Shown: piece after piece, positions 6,497 to 14,729 of the stretch | How positions within the stretch are numbered: position 1 is the first letter of the stretch | How the letters are laid out: each line of letters begins with the position of its first letter | DNA from: Lachnoclostridium sp. UBA1241 | GTDB lineage: Bacteria > Bacillota > Clostridia > Lachnospirales > Lachnospiraceae | Reading direction: 5' to 3' | Length of the DNA stretch: 25,857 nucleotides | Assembly: GCA_002308955.1 (NCBI GenBank) | Contig: DBWJ01000052.1 | Location: 2,142-27,998, forward strand | Program-made: the position numbers and the translations under genes | The notes under the pieces: model-generated | What the model saw: only the letters and a program-made list of their open reading frames with translations | The model's database searches: none | Told to the model about the DNA's origin: nothing

Positions 6497-8503
6497 ATGA
6501 ACAGCAATCCCGCCCAGGCGGAGGCAATCCGCCACGGGGAGGGACCGATGCTTGTTCTCGCCGGCCCCGGCTCGGGTAAGACCTATGTCATTACCCGCCG
6601 GGTGCGGCACTTAATTGAACAACTGAATGTCCGCCCCGATAATATTCTTGTTATCACATTCTCAAGAGCCGCCGCATCCGAGATGCGGGAACGGTTTCTC
6701 AGGGATTCCGGGGATCAGTATCCCGGCGTCACCTTCGGCACATTTCACGCCGTCTTCTTTCACATTTTGCAAAATGAATATAACCTGAGCCCGACGCACA
6801 TATTGCGGGATTCCGTGTCCCATGAAATGCTTCGTGACATTCTTACCGAACTGCAGCCTGAGCTTGCGGAGGAGCCTGAGATGCTTGAGGCAATACGTGA
6901 GGAAATCACGCGCTATAAAGGTTCGCGGGCGCCCGACCCTTCCGCGTACGAGCCGCGCTCCTGCCGCCGTGAGCTGTTCTTCCCGGTGTTCGGGAAGTAT
7001 GCGGAGCGCGCAAGGCACCGCAATCTGGTGGACTTTGAAGACATGCTTTCTCTGACCTGTGATCTGTTCTCGAAACGTCCCGATATTCTCGCCGTCTGGC
7101 AAAGCAAATATTCCTACATCCTCGTGGATGAATTCCAGGATATCAATCCCATGCAGTACGAAGTGGTCCGCATGCTTGCGGGCAAGTCCCGTAACCTGTT
7201 CGCGGTCGGTGACGATGACCAGTCCGTGTACGGTTTCCGCGGCGCGTCGCCGGAGATTATGCTGCGCTTTCCGAAGGACTACCCGGACGCAAAGCTGGTC
7301 ACGCTTTCGGTAAATTACCGCTGCAGTGAGGAAGTCCTTAAGGCAGCCTCTTCACTGATCGCGTGCAACCGTGACCGCTACGAGAAGCATCTTACGGCGG
7401 CAAATGGAACGGTTCGTCCGATCACATTTCCGGTATGCGAAGATACGGATTCCGAGTACGCGGAGGTCGCAGGCCGGATTCGTGCGCTTCTTGACTCCGG
7501 GACGGATCCGAATGACATTGCCGTACTGTTTCGCACCAATGCGGAAATGCGGGGACTTCTGCCTCTTTTCGAACGGCTTTCGATCCCGTTCTGCTGCCAT
7601 GCTCTCCCACCGTCGCTCTTCTTACATTCAAGCGTGGCGCCGGTTCTTTCTTATCTGCGGATTGCAGCGGGCGGACACGCGCGGAGCGACTGGCTTTCGA
7701 TTGTGAATAAGCCGGTGAGGTATGCGGAGCGTGTGGCATTTGCCGCGAAGGAAGTGAACCTGACGGATGTGTATACGATTTTGCATCGGAGGGGGAAAGA
7801 TTACGTGGTTGAGCGGCTGCAGAAGCTTGAGGGCGACCTGCACCGGATCTGCGTGATGAACCCGTACGCGGCAATTCATTACATCCGGCACATCGTCGGG
7901 TACAACCGCTACATTTCGGAGACGCTTCCGGATGCTTCCGAAGCAATGGATCTTTTGGATGAACTGATGAATCTGTCGAAACCGTTCCGTACGATTCCGG
8001 AGTTTCTTTCGTATGTCTCAAAGGAGGATGACCGCAGGAGGCTTGCGGCGGAGCAGGCGAAGGCCGGCCGGGGCGTGTCGGTTCTAACGTTTCACCGCTC
8101 CAAGGGACTCGAGTTTAAACATGTCATCTTATGCGACTGCAACGAGCTGATCACGCCGCATAAAAAAGCGCTCCTCCCCGAACATATCGCGGAGGAACGC
8201 CGTCTTTTCTATGTTGCGATGACACGGGCTTCCGAAACGCTCACGCTGTACAGCGTCCGAAAGCGCCTGAGCCATACTTTGATGCCGTCCCGGTTCCTCG
8301 GAGAAATCCGATTGCCGGACAGCTTAACGATTCCGGGCGCAAGGGTTGTACACACCCGCTACGGCCCGGGTACAATTCTTTTAAAGGACCGGACGCACAT
8401 CCGCGTCCGATTCGACGGTTCCCTTCTTCCGAAGGCGCTTCCGTTCCCGCTGTGCAGGGAGGACGGAAGTCTGGTGCTTGCGGAGTATGCTGCAACGGAC
8501 TGA
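6497..8503 (+). CDS. UvrD/PcrA/Rep-family superfamily 1 DNA helicase
   Basis: A 668-residue ATP-dependent 3'-5' DNA helicase. The start is the ATG at 6497 behind AAAGGAG. Superfamily 1A motifs appear in order: Walker A AGPGSGKT (residues 22-29), TFSRAA (motif Ia), LVDEFQDIN (motif II), GDDDQSVYGFRGA (III), VNYRC (IV), TFHRSKGLEFKHVIL (V) and EERRLFYVAMTRA (VI). The C-terminal 50 residues (VVHTRYGPGTIL ... RVRFDG) resemble the Tudor-like tail of PcrA, which contacts RNA polymerase. At 668 residues it is shorter than typical PcrA (about 720-750). It may be the housekeeping helicase or a paralogue; the rest of the genome would decide. It follows gltX by 75 bases. Confidence 0.93.
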   Translation: MNSNPAQAEAIRHGEGPMLVLAGPGSGKTYVITRRVRHLIEQLNVRPDNILVITFSRAAASEMRERFLRDSGDQYPGVTFGTFHAVFFHILQNEYNLSPTHILRDSVSHEMLRDILTELQPELAEEPEMLEAIREEITRYKGSRAPDPSAYEPRSCRRELFFPVFGKYAERARHRNLVDFEDMLSLTCDLFSKRPDILAVWQSKYSYILVDEFQDINPMQYEVVRMLAGKSRNLFAVGDDDQSVYGFRGASPEIMLRFPKDYPDAKLVTLSVNYRCSEEVLKAASSLIACNRDRYEKHLTAANGTVRPITFPVCEDTDSEYAEVAGRIRALLDSGTDPNDIAVLFRTNAEMRGLLPLFERLSIPFCCHALPPSLFLHSSVAPVLSYLRIAAGGHARSDWLSIVNKPVRYAERVAFAAKEVNLTDVYTILHRRGKDYVVERLQKLEGDLHRICVMNPYAAIHYIRHIVGYNRYISETLPDASEAMDLLDELMNLSKPFRTIPEFLSYVSKEDDRRRLAAEQAKAGRGVSVLTFHRSKGLEFKHVILCDCNELITPHKKALLPEHIAEERRLFYVAMTRASETLTLYSVRKRLSHTLMPSRFLGEIRLPDSLTIPGARVVHTRYGPGTILLKDRTHIRVRFDGSLLPKALPFPLCREDGSLVLAEYAATD

Positions 8504-8563
8504 CTGCAACTTGCAGAGTGTGCCGCGCCGGAACGACGCCGCATGCATGTCTGGAAGTGCTGC

Positions 8564-8881
8564 CTACTGCTCGTCTGCGCCAAGCTCGTCAAGGTCTTCG
8601 TAATCGTTCTCGTCCATGTACTCGTAGAACGCCTCGGACACCTCGTCAAACTCCTCATCGTCTTCGATATTCTCGAGGATCGGGCTCGTCTCATCGTCCG
8701 GATTCTCCTTGAAGCGGTACAGATAAACCTGCGACTCTTCATCCTCCTTCTGCGGAGCAAGCGCAATGTACTCACCGTCGCGCGCCGGGAAGATTGCGAT
8801 GACGTCGCACTCCACTTCCTCGTCGTTATCTAAAAACAGCGTTACGGTATCGTGATCAAGATCTTCTTTATAATCTGCCAT
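8564..8881 (-). CDS. DUF1292 family acidic protein
   Basis: A 105-residue protein starting MADYKEDLDHDTVTLFLDND, with GGAGAAA ahead of the ATG at 8881. The in-frame ATG at 8947 has no ribosome site and lies within the promoter. It is extremely rich in Asp and Glu, especially in the last 40 residues. Its core has alternating beta-strand patterns (VECDVIAIF, YIALAPQ, VYLYRF) typical of DUF1292 proteins, small proteins common in Firmicutes, often near ruvX/mreB-type genes, with no established function. It converges with the helicase gene and diverges from the DinG-like gene, and it has its own promoter. Confidence 0.88.
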   Translation of the reverse strand: MADYKEDLDHDTVTLFLDNDEEVECDVIAIFPARDGEYIALAPQKEDEESQVYLYRFKENPDDETSPILENIEDDEEFDEVSEAFYEYMDENDYEDLDELGADEQ

Positions 8882-8950
8882 TTGATTTCTCCTTTTTCGC
8901 GTGTGCGGTTGTTCGAATCCGCCGCTTCCGACGGAAACACCCTTCAATTC

Positions 8951-8979
8951 ATTGTATCAATTCCCGGCGGAAAAGGCAA
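8951..8979 (-). promoter_or_regulatory. Promoter of the DUF1292 gene
   Basis: On the minus strand TTGCCT (8979-8974) and TACAAT (8956-8951) are spaced by 17 bp, about 70 bases upstream of the start. It lies back to back with the promoter of the divergent helicase gene. Confidence 0.65.
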
Positions 8980-8988
8980 CAGGGATTG

Positions 8989-9017
8989 TTGACGAAAGCC
9001 CATAAAAAAAGTAGAAT
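8989..9017 (+). promoter_or_regulatory. Promoter of the DinG-like helicase gene
   Basis: TTGACG (8989-8994) and TAGAAT (9012-9017) are separated by 17 bp, the spacer ending in an A-tract. The start codon is 42 bases further on, behind AAAGGAG. Confidence 0.7.
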
Positions 9018-9059
9018 AAAAAGTGCCCGCAGGATGCGGAACATAAGAAAGGAGACGCC

Positions 9060-11630
9060 ATGAAACAGGTTATGTTTGACAATATGGAAACCATACCGGT
9101 GCGCTGTTCGGTGCGCGATTTCGTGGAATTTCTCCTTCGAAACGGCGACCTTGACAGCCGGTCCGGACGCAAGGATCCCGACACGATGCGCGAGGGTGCC
9201 GAGATGCACCGCCGCATCCAGAAAGAGCAGGGGCCGAATTACGCGGCCGAGGTCATGCTTTCCCATACCTGTCTTGTCACCTACGGGCGACACACGTTTT
9301 CGCTGACGGTTGAGGGCCGCGCCGACGGCATTATCACGATTGATGACACGATGCGCGCCGACCTTCCGAACGAGGCGCTTGTCTTCAGTGACGTGCCCTG
9401 CGCGATTGACGAGATTAAGACGATGCTCCGCGACGTCAACAAGCTGACCGCGCCGTTACCCGAGCATCTTGCGCAGGCAAAATGCTACGCGTTCTTCCAC
9501 TGCATGAAGGAGGAAATCGAGCGGATTGCCGTGCAGATGACCTACGTCACTCTGGAGAGCGGCAAGCGGCGCTACTTTACGGAGTTTTACACGAAGGAAG
9601 AACTGTCGGAGTGGTATTTTGCGCTGTGCCGCGAATACGCGAAGTTCGAAGAATGGACAACCGAACACCGGCTTGCCCGCGACGCGTCCATACGGACGCT
9701 TGGATTCCCGTTTGAGTACCGGCCCGGGCAGGACTCTTTAGTGAAGGATGTGTACCGGACGATCCTTCGGGAACGGAAGCTCTTCTTGGAGGCTCCCACC
9801 GGCGTCGGCAAGACAATTTCGACTGTCTTCCCCGCCGTCAAATCCATGGGCGAGGGACTTACCGAGAAGATTTTCTATCTGACCGCGAAAACCATCACGC
9901 GGACGGTCGCCGAAGAGACTTTTACGCTCTTAAACGACAACGGACTCGTCTTCCTTCCAATCACGGTTACCGCGAAGGAGAAAATGTGCGTGCTTCCTAA
10001 GCCGGACTGCAACCCGGAGACCTGCCCTAGGGCGAAAGGGCATTTTGACCGGGTGAATGAGGCGATTTATGCGATGCTTTCTACATTAGTAGAAAACAAT
10101 AGCGAAGGCATTTCCGATGATAATGGCACAGTTGGTGACGGAAGTGCTTCCGATGGTGAGAGCACGGCCGGCAGCGAGAACATTTCCGTTGGTGGGAGTG
10201 TGGCTGGTGAGAGCACAGCCGCCCAGAAAGGGAAGCTCTTCACCAGAGCCCTGATTCTCGAATATGCCGAGCGTTATCAGGTGTGTCCGTACGAGATGAG
10301 CCTTGATGTCGCATTGTTCGCTGACGCCGTGATTTGTGATTACAATTATGCGTTTGATCCGGATGTTTACTTCCGAAGATTCTTCGGCGGGGAGATCCGT
10401 AAGAACTATGCGATGCTGATCGATGAGGCGCACAACCTCGTGGAACGTGCCAGAGATATGTATTCCGCGGTGCTGGTGAAGGAAGATTTTCTGCTTGCGA
10501 AGACAGAGATGACATTTTACGCGCCGGCCGCCAGGGCGCTTCAGGCGTGCAACCGGGCGATGCTTAAGATAAAGCAGGATCATGAGCATTTTGCGGTGCT
10601 CGAGAGTTTTGATGAATTATATATGAGTCTGATGCGGCTTATGGGCGTTCTCGACACCTATGCCTCTGAGAATAATTCGTCGCTGCCGGAGCTTACAACC
10701 GAGCTGTTCTTCAACGTGCGCCACTTCATTGCGATGTACGACGAGTCGGACGACCACTATCGCTACTACTGCGATTATCGCGAGGACAACCGGTTCTATG
10801 TGTGCATCCGCTGCATGGATCCGTCGCGGCAGCTTGAGCAGCGGCTCTCGCTCTGCCGGAGTTCCGTCTTCTTCTCGGCGACGCTTCTGCCGATTGGTTA
10901 CTATAAGCAGCAGCTCTCGGGCGGCACGGAGGATTATGCGGTTTACGCAGAGTCACCTTTCGATTCCGATAACCGGCTTGTGCTTGTCGCCGATGATGTC
11001 AGCACGCGTTACACCCGCCGGACGGATGACGAATTCCGTAAGATTGCCGGCTACATCACCGATTTCTGCGCCGCGAAGAAGGGCAACTATATGGTCTTCT
11101 TCCCGTCCTACCGCTATATGACTGCGGTTGCGGATATTCTTTTCGAAACGCCCGGACTTCGCCTGTTGCAGCAGGAAAGTTCGATGTCCGAGACCGCTCG
11201 GGAGGAGTTTCTGCGCGCGTTTTCCGAAGAGCATGACGACACGCTTCTCGGCCTTTGCGTGATGGGCGGAATCTTCTCCGAAGGCATCGACCTGACTGCC
11301 GACCGCCTGATCGGTGCCGTTGTTGTCGGCCCCGGCCTGCCGATGGTCTGCAATGAACGCGAGATGTTCCGTGAATACTACGCCGAGCGCTGTGACGCCG
11401 GCTTCGAATACGCCTACCTCTACCCCGGCATGAACAAGGTTCTTCAGGCCGCCGGCCGCGTAATCCGCACCACTGACGATGTCGGTGCCATCCTTCTTCT
11501 TGACGACCGTTTCATGAAGTCCGCCTACCGCGACCTCTTCCCCCGCGAGTGGGAGAACTGCCTCCGCGTAAACCGCTCCACCCTGCCCCATGTACTTGGG
11601 GACTTCTGGGAACGGAAAGGGCGGAAGTGA
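9060..11630 (+). CDS. DinG/XPD-type Fe-S superfamily 2 DNA helicase with N-terminal PD-(D/E)XK nuclease domain
   Basis: An 856-residue protein. Residues 1 to about 205 look like a PD-(D/E)XK domain of the Cas4/AddB type: GRADG at 86-90, IDEIKT at 116-121, then QAKCYAF. The helicase follows: RPGQ (about 221), Walker A APTGVGKT (245-252), four cysteines (Cys310, Cys317, Cys322, Cys409) placed like the XPD/DinG iron-sulphur ligands, and IDEAHN (454-459). The C-terminal part contains SATLLP and QAAGRVIR (motif VI). Members unwind DNA 5'-3' in repair. Between the third and fourth cysteines there is an insertion (about residues 344-389) of Gly/Ser/Glu/Asp-rich, partly repeated sequence. The cellular role is inferred as DNA repair or recombination. 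Confidence 0.9.
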   Translation: MKQVMFDNMETIPVRCSVRDFVEFLLRNGDLDSRSGRKDPDTMREGAEMHRRIQKEQGPNYAAEVMLSHTCLVTYGRHTFSLTVEGRADGIITIDDTMRADLPNEALVFSDVPCAIDEIKTMLRDVNKLTAPLPEHLAQAKCYAFFHCMKEEIERIAVQMTYVTLESGKRRYFTEFYTKEELSEWYFALCREYAKFEEWTTEHRLARDASIRTLGFPFEYRPGQDSLVKDVYRTILRERKLFLEAPTGVGKTISTVFPAVKSMGEGLTEKIFYLTAKTITRTVAEETFTLLNDNGLVFLPITVTAKEKMCVLPKPDCNPETCPRAKGHFDRVNEAIYAMLSTLVENNSEGISDDNGTVGDGSASDGESTAGSENISVGGSVAGESTAAQKGKLFTRALILEYAERYQVCPYEMSLDVALFADAVICDYNYAFDPDVYFRRFFGGEIRKNYAMLIDEAHNLVERARDMYSAVLVKEDFLLAKTEMTFYAPAARALQACNRAMLKIKQDHEHFAVLESFDELYMSLMRLMGVLDTYASENNSSLPELTTELFFNVRHFIAMYDESDDHYRYYCDYREDNRFYVCIRCMDPSRQLEQRLSLCRSSVFFSATLLPIGYYKQQLSGGTEDYAVYAESPFDSDNRLVLVADDVSTRYTRRTDDEFRKIAGYITDFCAAKKGNYMVFFPSYRYMTAVADILFETPGLRLLQQESSMSETAREEFLRAFSEEHDDTLLGLCVMGGIFSEGIDLTADRLIGAVVVGPGLPMVCNEREMFREYYAERCDAGFEYAYLYPGMNKVLQAAGRVIRTTDDVGAILLLDDRFMKSAYRDLFPREWENCLRVNRSTLPHVLGDFWERKGRK

Positions 11631-11662
11631 ATGAAGTAAGGGGCTGCCGGGGAAGCGGTGTC

Positions 11663-12064
11663 AGCACACTCTCTTGCTTTTTTCACAGTTTAGTGTTATT
11701 GTTTTGTTACGCTCTTCACACTTTGTAGAGTTTCTCGATATTCGGTGTTAGGTTTTAGAAGTCCTTTTCACACCATCTATGTTCGAGTTATTATCTGATG
11801 TTATTCCCCCGCGCTTCTTTTCACACCCAAATAGAAGTTATCTCTTTTAGTGTTTTTATTTCTCCCGTTTTTTCACACCAGACAGTGTTCTTATCGACTC
11901 GGTGTTAAATGTAACCCGGATCCTTCACACCTTTCTTCCGTAGAATCACACCAGTGTGAACTTTCCTCTGGATTTTTCACACTACAAATCTCGCTCCCAT
12001 TTTCAGTGTTATTTTTCTTCGAAAGTCATAACACTATTCCACACAAAGGCTCATCTTGGTGTTA
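11663..12064. repeat. Periodic palindrome array 2 (eight units, 52-bp period)
   Basis: There is no gene between 11631 and 12143. Left half-sites (TTCACACC-like) start at 11663 (AGCACACT), 11715, 11767, 11820, 11872, 11976 and 12028 (ATAACACT). The one expected at 11924 is degenerate, with a good TTCACACC 10 bp further on at 11934. Right half-sites (GTGTTA or GTGTGA) start at 11693, 11745, 11798 (ATGTTA), 11850 (GTGTTT), 11902, 11954, 12006 and 12059. Steps are 52 bp, occasionally 53. Intervening sequence is pyrimidine-rich and unrelated between units. The half-site and spacing (30 bp left to right, 22 bp right to next left) are the same as in the array at 23520-23919. Confidence 0.8.
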
Positions 12065-12077
12065 ATTTCGCAAAAAA

Positions 12078-12106
12078 AGCATTGCGAGATATTCTCACGC
12101 AATGCT
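12078..12106 (-). terminator. Intrinsic-terminator-like hairpin pointing into array 2
   Basis: AGCATTGCG (12078-12086) pairs perfectly with CGCAATGCT (12098-12106). On the minus strand the stem is followed by seven T residues (12077-12071), a classical Rho-independent layout. No minus-strand gene ends here. It may stop antisense read-through from the zinc locus, or it may be a 5'-leader hairpin of the gene at 12144. Confidence 0.5.
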
Positions 12107-12143
12107 GATATATACAAAGTAAATAATCAAAGGAGTACACAAT

Positions 12144-12974
12144 ATGAACAGCCAGAAATACTCAAACAGCCAGGAATACCCAAACAGCCAGGAACACGCA
12201 AACCGCAAAGAATACCTGCAACGCCTTCTCAAACAGATTCAGCAGGACAAAAAGAATATGCCTGAAGGGAGCCTTCGGGTTCATGGCGGAAAGAAGCCAT
12301 ACTATTATCATGTCATGGATAATTCCGAGGCATCTTACGGCCGTTATCTGAAATCCACGGAATCCCGGCTTGCGGCTGCGCTTGCCCAGAAAGATTATCT
12401 GATTCGATTAGAAGAATCCGTACTGCAGGAACTGAAAAGTCTAAACCATATTGAGAAGAAAAACGGCAGTCCTTCCCCTCGCCCGGAGGATATCTACCGC
12501 TCCCTGAATTCCTACCGCCAGGCTTTAGTGACCCCCTTGGTCATGGGGGATGAAGACTACAAAACTGCATGGCTTCAGGAGCCCTACGCCCGAAAGTCTT
12601 TCTCCGAGGATGACCCTTCTTTCTATTCTGCGCGTGGCGACAGAGTTCGCTCCAAATCGGAAGTCTTGATCGCAGACATTTTAGATGAATTCGGAATTCC
12701 GTACCGCTATGAGGCCCCGCTTCCCCTGAAAAACGGTTACACGATTCATCCTGATTTCACTATTCTGCGGCTTCCTGCCCGCACAGTCTGCTATCTTGAA
12801 CACTGTGGGCGCATGGATGATGAAATCTATGTACATGCGTTTCTGCGACGCGAGAACACTTGTATTGAGAACGGTTTAATCCCGGGGCGTGACGTTTTTT
12901 ACACCTTCGAAAGCGGAGCATCCCCGATTAACACAAAACTGCTTCGGAAAATGCTACACACCCTCTTAATCTAA
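12144..12974 (+). CDS. Hypothetical protein with PD-(D/E)XK-nuclease-like C-terminal domain
   Basis: A 276-residue soluble protein starting at the ATG behind AAAGGAG. The N-terminus contains three NSQ(K/E)(Y/H)-type repeats, encoded by an 18-bp unit repeated three times at 12147-12200. A charged, probably helical region follows (about 20-140). The C-terminal part reads RSKSEVLIADIL (169-180), GIPYRYE (184-190), HPDFTIL (202-208), YLEHCGRMDD (217-226). The order Glu173, Asp204, Glu219 on predicted strands resembles a PD-(D/E)XK nuclease core, with His in place of the final Lys. I recall similar uncharacterised proteins in Firmicutes, but no function is known. It lies directly downstream of array 2. 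Confidence 0.75.
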   Translation: MNSQKYSNSQEYPNSQEHANRKEYLQRLLKQIQQDKKNMPEGSLRVHGGKKPYYYHVMDNSEASYGRYLKSTESRLAAALAQKDYLIRLEESVLQELKSLNHIEKKNGSPSPRPEDIYRSLNSYRQALVTPLVMGDEDYKTAWLQEPYARKSFSEDDPSFYSARGDRVRSKSEVLIADILDEFGIPYRYEAPLPLKNGYTIHPDFTILRLPARTVCYLEHCGRMDDEIYVHAFLRRENTCIENGLIPGRDVFYTFESGASPINTKLLRKMLHTLLI

Positions 12975-12988
12975 CTGCTGTAGAATGT

Positions 12989-13028
12989 ACCTCACTAAGC
13001 CCCTATGGACCTCATAAAGCCCCCGATG
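12989..13028. repeat. Two imperfect 20-bp direct repeats
   Basis: ACCTCACTAAGCCCCTATGG (12989-13008) is followed immediately by ACCTCATAAAGCCCCCGATG (13009-13028). They lie in the gap between two convergent genes. I see no convincing terminator hairpin here. Confidence 0.6.
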
Positions 13029-13036
13029 AGACCGCT

Positions 13037-13750
13037 TTATCCGATCAGTTTTGCTTCCCGCAGCGTGCAGTAGGTGTATCCGCCCTCCTCGTAGGTGTCG
13101 AAGACACCGATCACGGTGATGTTTGTTCCGAGCTCCGGAAAATCATCCGGGTATTTCCGCGCGTCCGCCGGAACGAATTCAATGCCGTTCTGGCAGCATG
13201 CCGTGGCGTCCTGGATCAGGCACGCGTAGTAGTACTTGTCGGTTTCCTCGTCGTGGTAAACAGCGAACAGACCGTCCATCTTCACCGTCTTGCCGATGTA
13301 CTTCTCGGGCGACAGAACGATGTTGGAAACCTCCGCATAAACCATCGTCGAAGACAGACATGTCAAATCGACATCCACCGACGGATCCGGGTCCTTAATG
13401 TTTCCTTCCGGTTCACCGGTCGGAACTTCGGTCGGAATCGCAGTCGGAAGTGTCACATCCGGATTATCCGTTCCGTTGTTTCCGCCCGGGTTCGTTCCGT
13501 TATTATCGGCGTTGTTTCCGCCCGGGTTCGTTCCGTTATTATCGCCGTTGTTTCCGCCCGGGTTCGCCCCGTTGTTCTCTCCCGGCGTCACATCCTTCTG
13601 CTTGTCTTCCGCATCCATTCCCTGCCGGAGAATGTCATCCACGCTGTTCTGCGAGGAGCCTCTTGCTCCGCCCTTCTTCTCACATCCTGCCAAAGCCGCA
13701 AGCATCACAAGGCACAGCACGACACACAGTAATCTACGCATATGTTTCAT
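13037..13750 (-). CDS. Zinc-locus lipoprotein with Asn/Gly repeats and OB-fold-like domain
   Basis: A 237-residue exported lipoprotein. The ATG at 13750 is preferred over that at 13756, because AGAAGG is nine rather than three bases away. The signal peptide ends in a lipobox (LAALAGC). A disordered region follows, with 12-residue NPGGNN..NNGT repeats encoded by a 36-bp DNA repeat (units start at 13475, 13511 and 13547). The C-terminal domain (about 110 residues) contains PEKYIGKTVKMDGLF, YYYACLIQDATACC and GIEFVPA. This resembles the OB-fold-like domain seen in proteins encoded beside zinc transporters (YcgQ/TIGR03943-like). It follows znuB on the same strand after a candidate terminator. A role in metal binding or handling at the outer face of the membrane is inferred. 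Confidence 0.75.
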   Translation of the reverse strand: MKHMRRLLCVVLCLVMLAALAGCEKKGGARGSSQNSVDDILRQGMDAEDKQKDVTPGENNGANPGGNNGDNNGTNPGGNNADNNGTNPGGNNGTDNPDVTLPTAIPTEVPTGEPEGNIKDPDPSVDVDLTCLSSTMVYAEVSNIVLSPEKYIGKTVKMDGLFAVYHDEETDKYYYACLIQDATACCQNGIEFVPADARKYPDDFPELGTNITVIGVFDTYEEGGYTYCTLREAKLIG

Positions 13751-13804
13751 AATCATAATCCTTCTTTCCTAATGAGCGGCCCGCCCGGGCCTTCGAAACA
13801 ATAA

Positions 13805-13834
13805 AACCGGAATCGCTTCCGCAACTTACCGGTT
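13805..13834 (-). terminator. Candidate terminator after znuB
   Basis: On the minus strand AACCGG (13834-13829) and CCGGTT (13810-13805) enclose a second small stem around a GGAA loop. TTTTATTGTTT follows. The T-run is interrupted, so termination may be partial and let the lipoprotein gene be transcribed. Confidence 0.5.
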
Positions 13835-13846
13835 AAACCGGAAATC

Positions 13847-14719
13847 CTACCCTCTCTTCACCGCTCCCACGAAGAAGCAGACAAAGAACAGCACGACATC
13901 CATCGCCACAATCGTCGAGCCCACCGGAGTGCCGGCGAGGATTGAAAGCAGGATGCCGATGAACGCGCCGATGACCGAAATCACGGCTGAACCTATGGTC
14001 ACCGCCCGGAAGCTCCTAAACAGACGCATCGAAGACAGCGCCGGGAAGATCACGAGCGCCGAGATCAGAAGCGAGCCGACGAGGTTCATCGCAAGCACGA
14101 TGATCACCGCAACGACAATCGCGATGAGCAGGTTGTAAAGCTCAGCCCGCATGCCGGTTGCCTTACAGAAAACCTCGTCAAATGTGACCGCAAAAATCTT
14201 ATGATAAAACAGCACGAACACCGCGACAACCACAATCGACAGCACCATGCAGATCCTAACGTCCTGCGGGGTCAGCGTCAGGATTGACGTGGAACCGAAC
14301 AGCGTCGTGCAGACATCGCCCGAGAGATTCGACGACGTCGAGAAAATGTTCATAATCAGGTATCCGAACGCCAGCGTCGCGACCGAAATCATGGCAACCA
14401 TGGCGTCCCCCTTGATCTTCGTGTTCTGCCCTGTCCGAAGCAGCAGAACGGCACTGATTACCGTCACCGGGAGCACCAGATAGGTGTTATTCGTCAGATT
14501 CATCACGGCCGCTATGGCCATTGCGCCAAATGCCACATGCGACAGCCCGTCCCCGATGAAAGAGAACCGCTTCAGCACCAACACGACGCCGATCAAAGAA
14601 GAACAAAGCGCAATCAATACTCCGACAATCACGGCGTTCCGCACGAAATCATACTGCAGGTACTTCTGCAGCCGCGGGAACGCGTTCGTGAATGGATTCT
14701 GTACGGCAATCAGTACCAT
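13847..14719 (-). CDS. znuB: Metal (zinc) ABC transporter permease
   Basis: A 290-residue polytopic membrane protein of the ABC-3 family, of normal length. About eight hydrophobic segments are visible, with characteristic stretches FIGDGLSHVAFGAMA (about residues 54-68), GSLLISALVIFPA (about 216-228) and TPVGSTIVAMDVVLFF near the C-terminus. It would form the membrane channel for Zn2+ or Mn2+ delivered by the binding protein encoded just upstream. The start has TAGGAGG upstream, and only 10 bases separate it from the znuA stop, so the two are translated from one mRNA. An ATPase gene, normally between or beside these two, is absent from the window. Zinc is inferred from the partner's His-rich loop. 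Confidence 0.93.
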   Translation of the reverse strand: MVLIAVQNPFTNAFPRLQKYLQYDFVRNAVIVGVLIALCSSLIGVVLVLKRFSFIGDGLSHVAFGAMAIAAVMNLTNNTYLVLPVTVISAVLLLRTGQNTKIKGDAMVAMISVATLAFGYLIMNIFSTSSNLSGDVCTTLFGSTSILTLTPQDVRICMVLSIVVVAVFVLFYHKIFAVTFDEVFCKATGMRAELYNLLIAIVVAVIIVLAMNLVGSLLISALVIFPALSSMRLFRSFRAVTIGSAVISVIGAFIGILLSILAGTPVGSTIVAMDVVLFFVCFFVGAVKRG

Positions 14720-14729
14720 TTTCCGCCTC

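Noticed and set aside
5891..6610. Minus-strand reading frame of 239 codons
   Set aside because: It is antisense to gltX and the helicase start, a by-product of GC-biased codon positions.
11663..12064. Replication origin with DnaA boxes
   Set aside because: No TTATCCACA-like boxes or AT-rich unwinding element, and no dnaA/dnaN nearby.
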